A DNA stretch of 54,007 bases from Mesorhizobium erdmanii USDA 3471. Its GTDB lineage: Bacteria > Pseudomonadota > Alphaproteobacteria > Rhizobiales > Rhizobiaceae. The stretch is taken from positions 1 to 54,007 of the forward strand of contig NZ_AXAE01000036.1 in the NCBI RefSeq assembly GCF_000472705.1. Direction: 5' to 3'. A program made the position numbers and the translations under genes. Positions 15,754 to 24,993 of the stretch are shown one piece after another. Position 1 is the first letter of the stretch; the number at the start of each line of letters is the position of its first letter. The notes beneath the pieces were generated by a model that saw nothing but the letters and a program-made list of their open reading frames with translations, was not told the origin of the DNA and made no database searches.

Positions 15754-18086
15754 GAGCCGGACTTGCAACGCTGACCCTCCTTCTACTGGGCGTCACGCCA
15801 GCGTGCCCGCAAGCAGGCGTCAGTCCGTTCGACATGTCCACGGAACGACCGGCCACAGCCGCCCCGGTCGCACCCCCACAACAAAATAGCGCCACGCCCG
15901 CCCAGGCCGCTTCCGATGCCGGCAAAGCCGCCCGGCAAGCCCAGTCGCCGGCAAGGCGATATCTCGTACCGTTTTCGGAACTGGTGTTGTCCGGCGAATA
16001 TTCACGGCGCGCCTGGTCCGTTTTTCTCACGCCGGAACAGGCGGCCGCCGCGACCGATCTGCATCTGGGCTACCAGAATGCCGTTGTCGTCGCGCCTGAA
16101 GCATCGCGTCTCGAATTGTCCGTCAACGGCAGCAGTGTCATCGGTATACCGATCGCCTCTTCGGACAGGGCCTCCGAAATCTCCGTGCGCATTCCCGCCG
16201 GCGTGCTTCATGCCGGCCTGAATGACATCGTCATGTCGGCGATTCAGCGGCACCGCACGGACTGCACGATCGAATCGACCTACGAACTGTGGACGCAGAT
16301 CGACCCATCGCGGACGTTCTTCACGTTCGAAGGAAATCAGGCAGGACTTTGGAAAAGGGTCGAGGACCTTCGCGCTATTGGCGTGGACGAGACCGGAGAG
16401 ACCAAGTTCAATCTAATCGTTCCGTCTATGGGGCAGGCTGCTTCCACCGCTCCGGTTGTGCGACTGGGCGAAGCGCTGGCGCTGATGGCCAATATGCCGA
16501 ACCAGGCCTTCGAGGTCAGCGAGACGGGCTCGAAGGCGGCCGGTCCCGGCATGGCCAACATCGTCGTAGCCCCGGCGGCCGACCTGTCCAAGGTGCTGGC
16601 CTCCGTGCCGGCAAACGCTGATGCCGGACCGATAGCCACACTGATCGATGACCCCACCCTCGGTCCATCCACCCTGCTTGTCAGCGGCCCGAACTGGCAG
16701 GCGGTCAACCTGGCGATCGACGACATCGCCAAGCAGGTCGACCGCCCGGCTGGTAGCCTGCGCACCAGTCTTGCGACCCGGACATGGCGAACGCCCGACG
16801 TTCCCATGCTGCTCGATGCCAACACGTTGAAGTTCTCCGGCCTGGGTGTGAACACGCTTGAGTTTTCAGGACGAAGGGTCCGCACCGATTTTGCCGTGGG
16901 CGTGCCGTCGGACTTCTACGCAGAAGCCTATGGTCACGCGACCATCCTGCTGGATGCAGCCTATTCACAAGACGTTCTGCCGGGCAGCCACATCGACGTC
17001 TATGTTAACGACAACATCGCTGCAACGGTGCCAATCACGACCGCCGGTGGTGAAATCCTGCGCCATCTGCCGATCAAGGTGACGATGCGTCATTTCAGGC
17101 CGGGCGACAACACGATCGCCATCGAAGCCGTGTTGCTGACCCGGGCCGACACGGTCTGCGCTCCTGGCGCCGCGTCGTCCGACAGCAAGCGCTTCGCGCT
17201 TTTCGACAGCTCGGAATTCGTGATGCCGGATTTCGCCCGCATCGCCCGGACGCCCGACCTTGGCGCGATCAGCGGAACCGGCTTCCCGTATGGGAGGGCC
17301 CAGTACGCCTTGCCGTTGATCATGGACCGCGCCCAGCCGGAAATCGTTTCGGCCGGAGTGACGCTCATGGCGCGCATGTCGGTCGCGGCCGGGCGATTGA
17401 TCGCGGTAGATTCCTCGACCGCCGCCAGTGCGGTCGCCGACCGGAACGCGCTGTTCATCAGCGCGATTTCCCAGGTCCCGCCCGCCGTTCTGGCCCAGGT
17501 AGGGATTTCGAGCGACAGCAGCTCGACCTGGGGCGAAACCGTTTCTTCCATCCGGCCAGACACCGAAACGACGTTCGACGAATGGCGCCAGCAACTGCGC
17601 GGCAGCGGTTGGCGCGGACAGATCAGCTCGTTCGAGGACTGGATGAGGCAGACCTTCAACATATCCGCGAGCTCGCTTCGTGTATTCCCCGAGCCAGTTG
17701 CACTGTACAAACCACAAGGCAATGCAAGCCTCGTCGTTGCACAGGAAGCAAGCCCGACCGAGGGCGGGACCTGGACCGTCATCACCGCACCAAACGCGAG
17801 CGCGCTTCTGGATGGTGCGCGTGCCTTGACCGCCCAGGAGACCTGGCGCCAGCTTGGAGGGCATGTCACAACGGTCGAGACAGGTGGCGACAAGGTGCAA
17901 ACGGTCCCCGTGACGCGTTTCGACTTTGTCGAGACGCAGCCCTTTTCCCTCGCGAACTACCGTCTCGTCGTCGCCAACTGGCTTTCCGCCAATGCGCTCT
18001 CCTACGCGGTCGTGCTGACCTTGTTCTCGATCTTGCTCGGCCTTGCGACGGCAGGACTGCTCGGCTCGTTGGGGCGACGAAAATGA
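15750..18086 (+). CDS. bcsB: Cellulose synthase periplasmic subunit BcsB
   Basis: The 778-residue product has an N-terminal signal (LATLTLLLLGVTPACP), a Pro/Ala-rich spacer, a long periplasmic region starting at YLVPFSELVLSGEYSRRAW with alternating carbohydrate-binding and ferredoxin-like domains, and one C-terminal membrane anchor (SYAVVLTLFSILLGLATAGLL) that contacts BcsA. It guides the growing glucan across the periplasm. ATGA overlaps join it to bcsA and bcsZ, so subunit ratios are probably coupled in translation. The length is within the family range. Confidence 0.95.
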   Translation: MRAGLATLTLLLLGVTPACPQAGVSPFDMSTERPATAAPVAPPQQNSATPAQAASDAGKAARQAQSPARRYLVPFSELVLSGEYSRRAWSVFLTPEQAAAATDLHLGYQNAVVVAPEASRLELSVNGSSVIGIPIASSDRASEISVRIPAGVLHAGLNDIVMSAIQRHRTDCTIESTYELWTQIDPSRTFFTFEGNQAGLWKRVEDLRAIGVDETGETKFNLIVPSMGQAASTAPVVRLGEALALMANMPNQAFEVSETGSKAAGPGMANIVVAPAADLSKVLASVPANADAGPIATLIDDPTLGPSTLLVSGPNWQAVNLAIDDIAKQVDRPAGSLRTSLATRTWRTPDVPMLLDANTLKFSGLGVNTLEFSGRRVRTDFAVGVPSDFYAEAYGHATILLDAAYSQDVLPGSHIDVYVNDNIAATVPITTAGGEILRHLPIKVTMRHFRPGDNTIAIEAVLLTRADTVCAPGAASSDSKRFALFDSSEFVMPDFARIARTPDLGAISGTGFPYGRAQYALPLIMDRAQPEIVSAGVTLMARMSVAAGRLIAVDSSTAASAVADRNALFISAISQVPPAVLAQVGISSDSSSTWGETVSSIRPDTETTFDEWRQQLRGSGWRGQISSFEDWMRQTFNISASSLRVFPEPVALYKPQGNASLVVAQEASPTEGGTWTVITAPNASALLDGARALTAQETWRQLGGHVTTVETGGDKVQTVPVTRFDFVETQPFSLANYRLVVANWLSANALSYAVVLTLFSILLGLATAGLLGSLGRRK

Positions 18087-19141
18087 GGCTGAGGGGACGC
18101 TTCATCCTAGTTCTGGCCGCAGGAATGCTTGCTGTCCCTTGGCTATCGCAACAGGCCAGCTCGGCCGAGGCCGTCACCACGGCGGAATGGGCGCTTTACA
18201 AGGACAAGTTCCTCGATCCAGCCGGCAGAATCATCGACGCTGCGAATGGAGGGATCAGCCACAGTGAAGGTCAAGGGTACGGACTGTTGTTGTCCTATCT
18301 TGCTGGGAACCAAGGCGATTTTGATCGTATCTGGGCGTTCACGCGGACGGAAATGATGGTGCGCAACGACGGTCTGGCGGCATGGAAATGGGACCCGGCT
18401 ACCGTTCCCCACATTAGTGACACCAACAACGCTTCCGATGGCGATCTGTTGATAACCTATGGGCTGGCACTTGCCGGCACGGCCTGGCACCGACCCGACC
18501 TTACCGCTTCGGCCAAGAGCATCGCGGCGGCGCTTGCCGATGGGGGGCTGGAGACCGTGGGCGATCTTGTCCTTCTCAAACCCGGCAAGTCCGGATTTGC
18601 CGCCGCCGACCGCAAGGACGGGCCTGTCGTCAACCTGTCCTACTGGGTCTTTGAGGCCCTTCCGGTTCTGGCGCAACTGATGCCGGACGGGCCATGGACA
18701 CAATTGGCGAACAGCGGCAGGACGCTGCTTGTCGCCTCCATGAAAACCGGGCAGGCAAGCTTGCCGCCCGATTGGATTTCGTTGAAAACCGTGCCGGCGC
18801 CAGCCGACGGATTTCCCAAGGAATTCAGCTACAACGCCATCCGCATTCCGCTTTATCTGATCCGTGCCGGTGACAGCGATCGGACCTTGCTGGAACCATT
18901 CGCTACGCGGATGCCGGATGCCGCAGGGCAAGTCCGTGTCGTCGACATAGCAACCGGCAAGACGCGTCACCTTCTTGCCGATGCGGGCTATCGCATAATC
19001 CCCGCACTCGTTTCCTGCGTGTTGAGCGGAGCTCCGATAGGCAAGGACATGCAGTCGTTCCAGCCGACCGACTACTACCCTTCGACCTTGCATCTTCTGG
19101 CGCTCTCCTATGCGCGGCGCCATCATCCGGAGTGCTTGTGA
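18083..19141 (+). CDS. bcsZ: Endo-beta-1,4-glucanase (GH8), BcsZ/CelC
   Basis: The 352-residue product has a signal peptide (RFILVLAAGMLAVPWLSQQASSAEA) and a GH8 catalytic domain. The catalytic acid is E62 in ISHSEGQGYGLLL. The family signature NNASDGDLLITYGLAL (D119/D121) is present, as are the substrate-cleft residues AAWKWDP and the C-terminal YYPSTLHLLALSYA. BcsZ trims glucan in the periplasm and is needed for normal cellulose output in many bacteria; rhizobial homologues also act in root-hair infection. The start overlaps bcsB by 4 bases. Confidence 0.95.
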   Translation: MRLRGRFILVLAAGMLAVPWLSQQASSAEAVTTAEWALYKDKFLDPAGRIIDAANGGISHSEGQGYGLLLSYLAGNQGDFDRIWAFTRTEMMVRNDGLAAWKWDPATVPHISDTNNASDGDLLITYGLALAGTAWHRPDLTASAKSIAAALADGGLETVGDLVLLKPGKSGFAAADRKDGPVVNLSYWVFEALPVLAQLMPDGPWTQLANSGRTLLVASMKTGQASLPPDWISLKTVPAPADGFPKEFSYNAIRIPLYLIRAGDSDRTLLEPFATRMPDAAGQVRVVDIATGKTRHLLADAGYRIIPALVSCVLSGAPIGKDMQSFQPTDYYPSTLHLLALSYARRHHPECL

Positions 19142-21270
19142 AACCGCCGCTGATCATAGTCGCGGGAATTGCAGGGGTGGGCGTGATGGCGCTTGCCAAT
19201 GGCCACTACATCAATCTGCCATCCATCCTGGCCAACATCACCGCCATCGCTCAGCAGGGCAACGCCCTCCAGGGCAACGCCCTCCAGGGCAACGCCCTCC
19301 AGGGCAACGCGCAGCCTGTCGCGGCGACGCAGGTGGCGGCGCAGACAAATCCGCCTGCCCCAACTTCGACTGCGCCGTCGCCAAAGGTGGATGAAACGGC
19401 GTTGCGCTACTTTGCCTCCAAGGGCGACACCAAGCGACTGGAAGCGGAAATCGCCCGATTGAAGGCGCTCTACCCGGATTGGACACCACCGGAAGATCCG
19501 CTGGCCGCCCGCCCGCAGGGCGATCCTCAACTCGATCAGATGTGGAAACTCTATTCGGAAGGCAAGCTCGCAGAAGTGCGAAAAGCCATTGCCGATAGGC
19601 AAGCCACACAGCCGGACTGGCAGCCGCCTTCGGATTTGCTGGACCGGCTGGCTGTTGCGGAGGCCAGAGAGCAACTGGTGAACGCGTCCGACGTCAAGCA
19701 ATACGATACCGTCATCCGCATCGGATCGGCCAATTCCAGCCTCCTGACCTGTGGCGATGTCGACGTGCTGTGGCGCGTCGCCGAGGCCTTCGCGCGTACC
19801 AAGCGTGAAGATCGTGCCCGCGACGCCTATCTCTATATCCTCAGGAATTGTGCCAAGCCCGAGGAACGCGTCGCAACCATCCAGAAGGCGCTACCTTTGC
19901 TGTCGCGCCAGAATCTCGACCAGCTTCTGGCGACCGAACAGAAGACGGCTGACGGCAAGGGCGAATTCGCCGCCATTCGCGGCGACATCGCCAGGCAGAG
20001 CCTTGCCAATGCCGATACCGATCCAAAGCTGGTGATTGCCGATGCCGATCTCGCCGCGGTCCAGGCGCTTGCCAATGATGGCGGCTTGGCGTCGGACGAC
20101 CTGCTTCTCGGCTGGTACTATGTCCGCCGCGACAATCCCCAATCCGCCGAAAGTTGGTTTCGCAAGGCCCGCCAGAAGGAAAACTCGGCCAAGGCGTCGC
20201 AAGGCCTGGCCCTGGCGCTGATCAACCAGAGCCGTCCAGCGGAGGCCGAGGATATTCTCTACCAGTGGCGGGATGCCGACGACGACGTCCGCAAGGTCTA
20301 TCTTGCAGCGGTCGCGAACCTCCTGGCCATCACGCCGCCGCCACCGCTCGCCGCGCCGGTGCTGCAGAGAATGGTGCAGGAGGTTTATGCCGCCAAGGAT
20401 GCGGGTTCCGCACAGCAGCTTGGCTGGTATGCCGACGCGCTGAACCAGCCGCAGACGGCAGCGCAATGGTTCAAGCTCGCGCTGGACTGGAAGCCCGATG
20501 ACGAGCCGTCCGCCTACGGGCTTGCCCTGACCCGATGGAAGATCGGCGACAAGGCTGGGGTACGGGAAATCCAGGCGCAATGGGCCGGACGGTCCGAACG
20601 AATACCGACGGTCGGCGAACGCAGCATCCAAACCACCGTTGTTGGCAGAGGCCGATCCGGGCCACGCCAGCGGGCGCCTGCTGCTCAGACGGACGACCAG
20701 ACCGATGCCGGCGCCGGCAAAGCTCGCCGGAGCGCTGGGCGGGCAAGGCAGCAGAGCAGTGGTTGTTCCAGCAGCGTCGATCCGGTCACACTCTCTACCG
20801 AGGCGGCCTTGTCACGCGGCTGGTGCCTGATGCAGGCAAACAGGCCCGTCGAAGCGGCCGCGGCCTTTGATGTGGCGCTGCATGGGAGGGGAAAGACGCA
20901 CGCCGATGCCGCCTACGGACAGAGCCTCGCCTATCTGGCGGCAGGTCTGCCCGATATGGCGGCTGTTTCCGCTGCGAAAGCCCCCATGGATGCCGACCGA
21001 AGCATCGAAATCAGGACAGCACTGCTGGAATCCCAAGCCGCCAACGCATTCGACCAGGGTCGGTATGTCGAGACGATCATGGCTCTCGACGAGAGGTCGC
21101 ACATCGCGCCCGAACGCACCGGCCTGATGGTACTGCGCGGCTATGCCTATCTGAAGCTGAGACGTTTCGACGATGCCGAGCAGATATTCCGGGCAGCTGC
21201 AGGCACAGGCAGCCACGACGCGCTGAAAGGGCTTAACGACGTCAAGACGGCCCGCGAGTTGAAAGGCTAG
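19138..21270 (+). CDS. bcsK: TPR protein of the rhizobial cellulose operon (BcsK-like)
   Basis: About 710 residues from a GTG at 19138, chosen because its GTGA overlap with the bcsZ stop copies the other junctions; a GTG at 19132 is also possible. It has an N-terminal hydrophobic segment (PLIIVAGIAGVGVMALANG), a QGNAL repeat, then many TPR-like helices (VLWRVAEAFARTKREDRARDAYLYI, DLLLGWYYVRRDNPQSAESWF, ALSRGWCLMQANRPVEAAAAFDVAL). It has no outer-membrane barrel, so it is not a full BcsC; it may be the periplasmic scaffold that replaces BcsC's TPR part. Residues about 490-540 are unusually Arg/Gln-rich. Confidence 0.75.
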   Translation: MKPPLIIVAGIAGVGVMALANGHYINLPSILANITAIAQQGNALQGNALQGNALQGNAQPVAATQVAAQTNPPAPTSTAPSPKVDETALRYFASKGDTKRLEAEIARLKALYPDWTPPEDPLAARPQGDPQLDQMWKLYSEGKLAEVRKAIADRQATQPDWQPPSDLLDRLAVAEAREQLVNASDVKQYDTVIRIGSANSSLLTCGDVDVLWRVAEAFARTKREDRARDAYLYILRNCAKPEERVATIQKALPLLSRQNLDQLLATEQKTADGKGEFAAIRGDIARQSLANADTDPKLVIADADLAAVQALANDGGLASDDLLLGWYYVRRDNPQSAESWFRKARQKENSAKASQGLALALINQSRPAEAEDILYQWRDADDDVRKVYLAAVANLLAITPPPPLAAPVLQRMVQEVYAAKDAGSAQQLGWYADALNQPQTAAQWFKLALDWKPDDEPSAYGLALTRWKIGDKAGVREIQAQWAGRSERIPTVGERSIQTTVVGRGRSGPRQRAPAAQTDDQTDAGAGKARRSAGRARQQSSGCSSSVDPVTLSTEAALSRGWCLMQANRPVEAAAAFDVALHGRGKTHADAAYGQSLAYLAAGLPDMAAVSAAKAPMDADRSIEIRTALLESQAANAFDQGRYVETIMALDERSHIAPERTGLMVLRGYAYLKLRRFDDAEQIFRAAAGTGSHDALKGLNDVKTARELKG
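19255..19310 (+). repeat. 15-bp in-frame tandem repeat in bcsK-like gene
   Basis: The unit CAGGGCAACGCCCTC is present three times exactly (19255-19299) plus an 11-base partial copy. It encodes QGNAL three times and then QGNAQ, just after the N-terminal membrane segment. Being a multiple of three, copy-number slippage would lengthen or shorten the linker without breaking the frame. Confidence 0.95.
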
Positions 21271-21283
21271 AGCAAAGCGATGC

Positions 21284-21319
21284 CAAGCCGAGCTTAAGCC
21301 GCTTCCGCGCTTCGGCTTG
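21284..21319 (+). terminator. Possible hairpin after the cellulose operon
   Basis: CAAGCCGA (21284-21291) is complementary to TCGGCTTG (21312-21319), 14 bases after the bcsK-like stop. The loop is long (20 bases) and no T-run follows, so it is only a weak terminator candidate. Confidence 0.3.
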
Positions 21320-21533
21320 CGCCTGTCGATACCTTCCGCTATAGAGCCGCCACCCGCGTAGACACCCTTGGAGGCAACGCGGCGGAAGGCTGCCTTCCCT
21401 TGTGATCCCGAACAAAGCTCCGTCTCAAGGCGGGTGCCCTCATTCGGACATCCGGGCCTGGCGGCTTTCGACGTTTACGGCCGGGGCAAATTACCCCTCC
21501 GCAAACGCTCCATAACACGCGAAAGGAAAAGCC

Positions 21534-22175
21534 ATGAGCCACGATACTTACGAGCTCAAGGCCGAAGCGCGCGAACAGGTCGGTAAGGGGTCCGCCCGTG
21601 CAGTTCGCCGCAACGGTAAAGTGCCTGCAGTAATTTACGGCGACAAGCAGCCTCCCCTGGCGATTGCGCTCGGCTACAAGGACGTCTTCTACAAGATCCA
21701 TGGCGGCGGGTTCCTGACCACGATCGCCACGATCGATGTCGACGGCCAGAAAATCCAGGTTCTGCCGAAGGATTTTCAGCTCGACCCGGTCAAGGACTTC
21801 CCGATGCATGTCGACTTCCTGCGCATCGGCAAGGACACCGAGGTCAATGTCGACGTGCCTGTCCACTTCATCAATGAAGAAAAGTCGCCCGGCATCAAGC
21901 GCGGCGGCGTGCTCAACATCGTGCGTCACGAAGTCGAGTTCCACTGCCCGGCCAATGCGATCCCGGAATTCATCACCGTCGATCTCACCGGCACCAACAT
22001 CGGCGACTCGATCCACATCTCGGCGGTCAAGCTGCCGGCCGGCGTCAAGCCGGTCATCTCCGATCGCGACTTCACCATCGCGACCATTGCCGGCTCGTCG
22101 GCAATGAAGCCGGAGACGGAAGAGACTGCTGAAGCGGCTGCACCTGAAGCGGCTCCTGCCGCCGAAGAGAAGTAA
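21534..22175 (+). CDS. rplY: 50S ribosomal protein L25 (Ctc/TL5 form)
   Basis: The 213-residue product has the N-terminal 5S rRNA-binding L25 domain (LKAEAREQVGKGSARAVRRN, KVPAVIYG) and the C-terminal TL5/Ctc beta domain (PVHFINEEKSPGIKRGGVL, VRHEVEFHCPANAIPE, ISAVKLPAGVKPVI), ending in a Glu/Ala-rich tail. It binds 5S rRNA in the large subunit and is stress-linked in the long form. AAGGAAAAGCC precedes the ATG. It heads the common rplY-pth-ychF gene order. The 263 bases before it contain no gene and presumably its promoter. Confidence 0.96.
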   Translation: MSHDTYELKAEAREQVGKGSARAVRRNGKVPAVIYGDKQPPLAIALGYKDVFYKIHGGGFLTTIATIDVDGQKIQVLPKDFQLDPVKDFPMHVDFLRIGKDTEVNVDVPVHFINEEKSPGIKRGGVLNIVRHEVEFHCPANAIPEFITVDLTGTNIGDSIHISAVKLPAGVKPVISDRDFTIATIAGSSAMKPETEETAEAAAPEAAPAAEEK

Positions 22176-22198
22176 CTCTTTCCCGCCCGGAGCCAACG

Positions 22199-22918
22199 AT
22201 GCTTGTCTTTGCAGGCCTCGGCAATCCGGGCGCGAAATACGCTGATAACCGGCACAATGTCGGCTTCATGGCGGCGGACGCTATCGCCCGCCGCCATTCC
22301 TTTTCGCCCTGGTCGAAGAAATTCCAGGGCCTGATCGCCGAGGGCACGCTCGGCGGCGAAAAAATCATCCTGATCAAGCCGCAGACCTTCATGAACCTGT
22401 CCGGCCAGTCGGTCGGCGAAGCGCTGCGCTTCTACAAGCTCGGCCCTGAGGCGCTCACCGTCTTCTATGACGAGATCGACCTCGCCGAGGGCAAATTGCG
22501 CATCAAGACCGGCGGCGGCGCCGGCGGCCATAACGGCATCCGCTCGATCGACGGCCATGTCGGCAACGCCTATCGCCGCGTGCGCATCGGCGTCGGCCAC
22601 CCCGGCGTCAAGGAAATGGTCCAGCATCACGTGCTCGGCGATTTCGCCAAGGCCGACCGCGAATGGCTGGAGCCTTTGCTCGAGGCCATCGCCGACAACG
22701 CCGCCATGATCGTCAAGGGCGACGAATCCGGCTTCATGAACAAGGCCGCACTCGCCGTGCAGGGCAAGGCGGCGCCCGAGCCGGAAAAGCCGGCGCGGAG
22801 GCAGGAACCCAAGCAGCAAAGTCACGTCCGCCAGGCGCGTCCGCCGCAGCCGGCGGTCAAATTGCCGGAATCCGGCCCGATGGCCGCCATGCTGAAGAAA
22901 CTCTTCGGCAAGGACTGA
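22199..22918 (+). CDS. pth: Peptidyl-tRNA hydrolase
   Basis: Pth releases peptides from peptidyl-tRNAs that drop off the ribosome. Core motifs are FAGLGNPGAKYADNRHNVGF with the catalytic H19, KPQTFMNLSGQSV, FYDEIDLAEGKLRIK with the conserved Asp, and GGAGGHNGIRSI. At 239 residues it is longer than the usual ~190 because of a basic, Pro/Gln-rich C-terminal extension (about 185-239), common in rhizobial orthologues. It lies 23 bases after rplY. Confidence 0.96.
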   Translation: MLVFAGLGNPGAKYADNRHNVGFMAADAIARRHSFSPWSKKFQGLIAEGTLGGEKIILIKPQTFMNLSGQSVGEALRFYKLGPEALTVFYDEIDLAEGKLRIKTGGGAGGHNGIRSIDGHVGNAYRRVRIGVGHPGVKEMVQHHVLGDFAKADREWLEPLLEAIADNAAMIVKGDESGFMNKAALAVQGKAAPEPEKPARRQEPKQQSHVRQARPPQPAVKLPESGPMAAMLKKLFGKD

Positions 22919-23014
22919 GCGGGAGCCATAAGGCGGTACGGGGCTTGACGTTGATCACCCCTATCGCCCATAGCCCTGATCAAATTTTGCTTTTCCCGAT
23001 AGGACTGGACGAAA

Positions 23015-24118
23015 ATGGGTTTCAAATGCGGCATCGTTGGCTTGCCCAACGTCGGCAAGTCGACGCTTTTCAACGCGTTGACCAGGACGGCGGCGGCGCA
23101 GGCCGCCAACTATCCGTTCTGCACCATCGAACCGAACACCGGCGAGGTGGCGGTGCCAGATCCGCGCCTGCAGAAGATCGCGGCCATCGGCAAGTCGAAG
23201 GAGATCATTCCGACCCGCATCTCCTTCGTCGACATTGCCGGCCTGGTGCGTGGCGCCTCCAAGGGCGAAGGGCTGGGCAACCAGTTCCTCGCCAACATCC
23301 GCGAGGTCGACGCCATCGTGCACGTGCTGCGCTGCTTCGAGGATGACGACATCACCCATGTCGAGGGCCGCATCGACCCCGTCGCCGACGCCGAGACGGT
23401 CGAGACCGAGCTGATGCTCGCCGACCTCGACAGCCTGGAGCGCCGCATCGTCCAGATCCGCAAGCGCGCCGGCAGCAAGGACAAGGAAGCGGTGACGGTG
23501 CTGCCGATGATGGAGGCCGCGCTCGAACTGCTGCAGGCGGGCAAACCGACCCGCGTGCTGCTCAAAGGCATCTCGGCCGAAGACTTGCGCATCCTGCAGG
23601 GCTTGAATCTCCTGACGTCGCACCCCGTGCTCTATGTCTGCAACGTCGCCGAAGCCGATGCCGCCACCGGCAACGAGCACACCCGGGCAGTGGAGAAGAT
23701 GGCCACCGCGCAGGGCGCCGGCACGGTGGTGATCTCGGCCGCGATCGAGGCCGAAGTCGCCCAGCTTTCCGACGAGGAAGAGATGGAATTCCTGTCCTCG
23801 CTCGGCCTCGACGAGCCGGGCCTCAACAAGGTGATCCGCGCCGGCTATGAGCTTTTGCATCTCATCACCTATTTCACCGTCGGGCCGAAGGAGACGCGCG
23901 CCTGGACCATCCACAAGGGCGACAAGGCCCCGCAGGCCGCCGGCGTCATCCACACCGATTTCGAGCGCGGCTTCATCCGCGCCCAGACCATCGCCTACAA
24001 CGACTTCGTCACGCTGGGCGGCGAAGTGGCGGCCAAGGAAGCCGGCAAGGCGCGCGACGAAGGCAAGGAATATGTCGTCCAGGACGGCGACATCATGCTG
24101 TTCAAGTTCAACACTTGA
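23015..24118 (+). CDS. ychF: Redox-regulated ATPase YchF (Obg family)
   Basis: The 367-residue product is a P-loop protein of the Obg/HAS-GTPase group that prefers ATP. Motifs are GLPNVGKSTLFNALT (P-loop, from residue 8), the G3 segment DIAGLVRGASKGEGLGNQFL, a coiled-coil insertion around residues 135-190, and a C-terminal TGS domain (LITYFTVGPKETRAWTI to the end). YchF binds ribosomes and affects translation fidelity and oxidative stress response. The G4 position reads VCNVAEAD, as expected for ATP preference. It is the last gene before the AT-rich insert. Confidence 0.96.
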   Translation: MGFKCGIVGLPNVGKSTLFNALTRTAAAQAANYPFCTIEPNTGEVAVPDPRLQKIAAIGKSKEIIPTRISFVDIAGLVRGASKGEGLGNQFLANIREVDAIVHVLRCFEDDDITHVEGRIDPVADAETVETELMLADLDSLERRIVQIRKRAGSKDKEAVTVLPMMEAALELLQAGKPTRVLLKGISAEDLRILQGLNLLTSHPVLYVCNVAEADAATGNEHTRAVEKMATAQGAGTVVISAAIEAEVAQLSDEEEMEFLSSLGLDEPGLNKVIRAGYELLHLITYFTVGPKETRAWTIHKGDKAPQAAGVIHTDFERGFIRAQTIAYNDFVTLGGEVAAKEAGKARDEGKEYVVQDGDIMLFKFNT

Positions 24119-24240
24119 CGGCTTGGCGACCGCATAGGGGACGCCAACTAGGTCTTGATATGAAAAAATTCCTAAAGTAAACTTGTTAGGGTATTTTCGA
24201 TCTTAATGCGGTCTCTAAACCGTCGAAGAGAAGCGCGAAA

Positions 24241-24993
24241 ATGGCCGAGACATCAATCGAATGGACTGACGCAACGTGGAATCCGGTCGCAGGATGCACA
24301 ATCCTCACGGCAGGGTGCACAAATTGCTATGCCATGCGCATGGCCTCCCGCCTCGAAGCGATGGGGGCGGAAAAATATGCAGGGCTAACTCGGAAAAGCG
24401 GTGGAAGGGCGAAATGGACGGGCAAGATCAAGCTTGACCATCCATCTCTCGACATTCCGGCCTCATGGAAGAAACCACGACGCGTTTTCGTCAATTCGAT
24501 GTCGGATCTTTTCCATCCAGATGTGCCTGCAGACTTCATTCGTGAGGTCTGGCGCGTCATGGAGACAACTCCGCGCCACACCTATCAGGTCCTTACGAAG
24601 CGGCCAGATAGGATGGCTGAAATCCTGTCGACAGACAGTTTCAGAGTGCTGTCAAACGTCTGGCTCGGAACAAGTGTAGAGGACAGTCGTGTGCTTTACA
24701 GGTTAGATGAACTTCGATCTGTTCCGGCGGCCGTCCGATTTGTGTCCTATGAGCCATTGATAGGCTCCGTAGCGGGTGGAAGCCTAACAGGTATTCATTG
24801 GGCGATTGTTGGTGGAGAGAGCGGCCCCAACGCCCGCCCAATGGACCCAATCTGGATCGATGAGATTTTCGATCAATGTACTGATGCTGACGCAGCCTTC
24901 TTTTTCAAACAATGGGGCGGTAAGAATAAGAAAGCGGCGGGGCGAACCTATCGCGAGCGCTTGTGGGATGATCTACCAGAGTTGAGAATGTGA
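24241..24993 (+). CDS. DUF5131 (phage Gp37/Gp68-like) three-Cys-motif protein
   Basis: The 250-residue product starts SIEWTDATWNPVAGCT and has the three-cysteine motif C19-x6-C26-x2-C29-Y, followed by family blocks RVFVNSMSDLFHPDVP, HTYQVLTKRPDRM, NVWLGTSVEDSRV, FVSYEPLIGSV, AIVGGESGPNARPMDP and FFFKQWGGKNKKAAGR. The cysteine cluster and barrel-like blocks recall radical SAM proteins, but the spacing is not the classic CxxxCxxC. Found in phages and bacterial genomes, usually with TcmP, which is convergent here and overlaps by 46 bases. Function is not established. The base composition is AT-richer than the flanks, suggesting transfer. Confidence 0.87.
   Translation: MAETSIEWTDATWNPVAGCTILTAGCTNCYAMRMASRLEAMGAEKYAGLTRKSGGRAKWTGKIKLDHPSLDIPASWKKPRRVFVNSMSDLFHPDVPADFIREVWRVMETTPRHTYQVLTKRPDRMAEILSTDSFRVLSNVWLGTSVEDSRVLYRLDELRSVPAAVRFVSYEPLIGSVAGGSLTGIHWAIVGGESGPNARPMDPIWIDEIFDQCTDADAAFFFKQWGGKNKKAAGRTYRERLWDDLPELRM

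Noticed and set aside
13906..15768. 620-codon open frame antisense to bcsA
   Set aside because: It mirrors the GC-ending codons of bcsA, has no ribosome site or recognisable domain, and is rich in Arg, Gln and His as antisense shadows are.
19255..19310. Possible CRISPR array
   Set aside because: The units are contiguous 15-bp copies without spacers and are in frame within a gene; the same applies to the 24-bp copies at 38795-38856.
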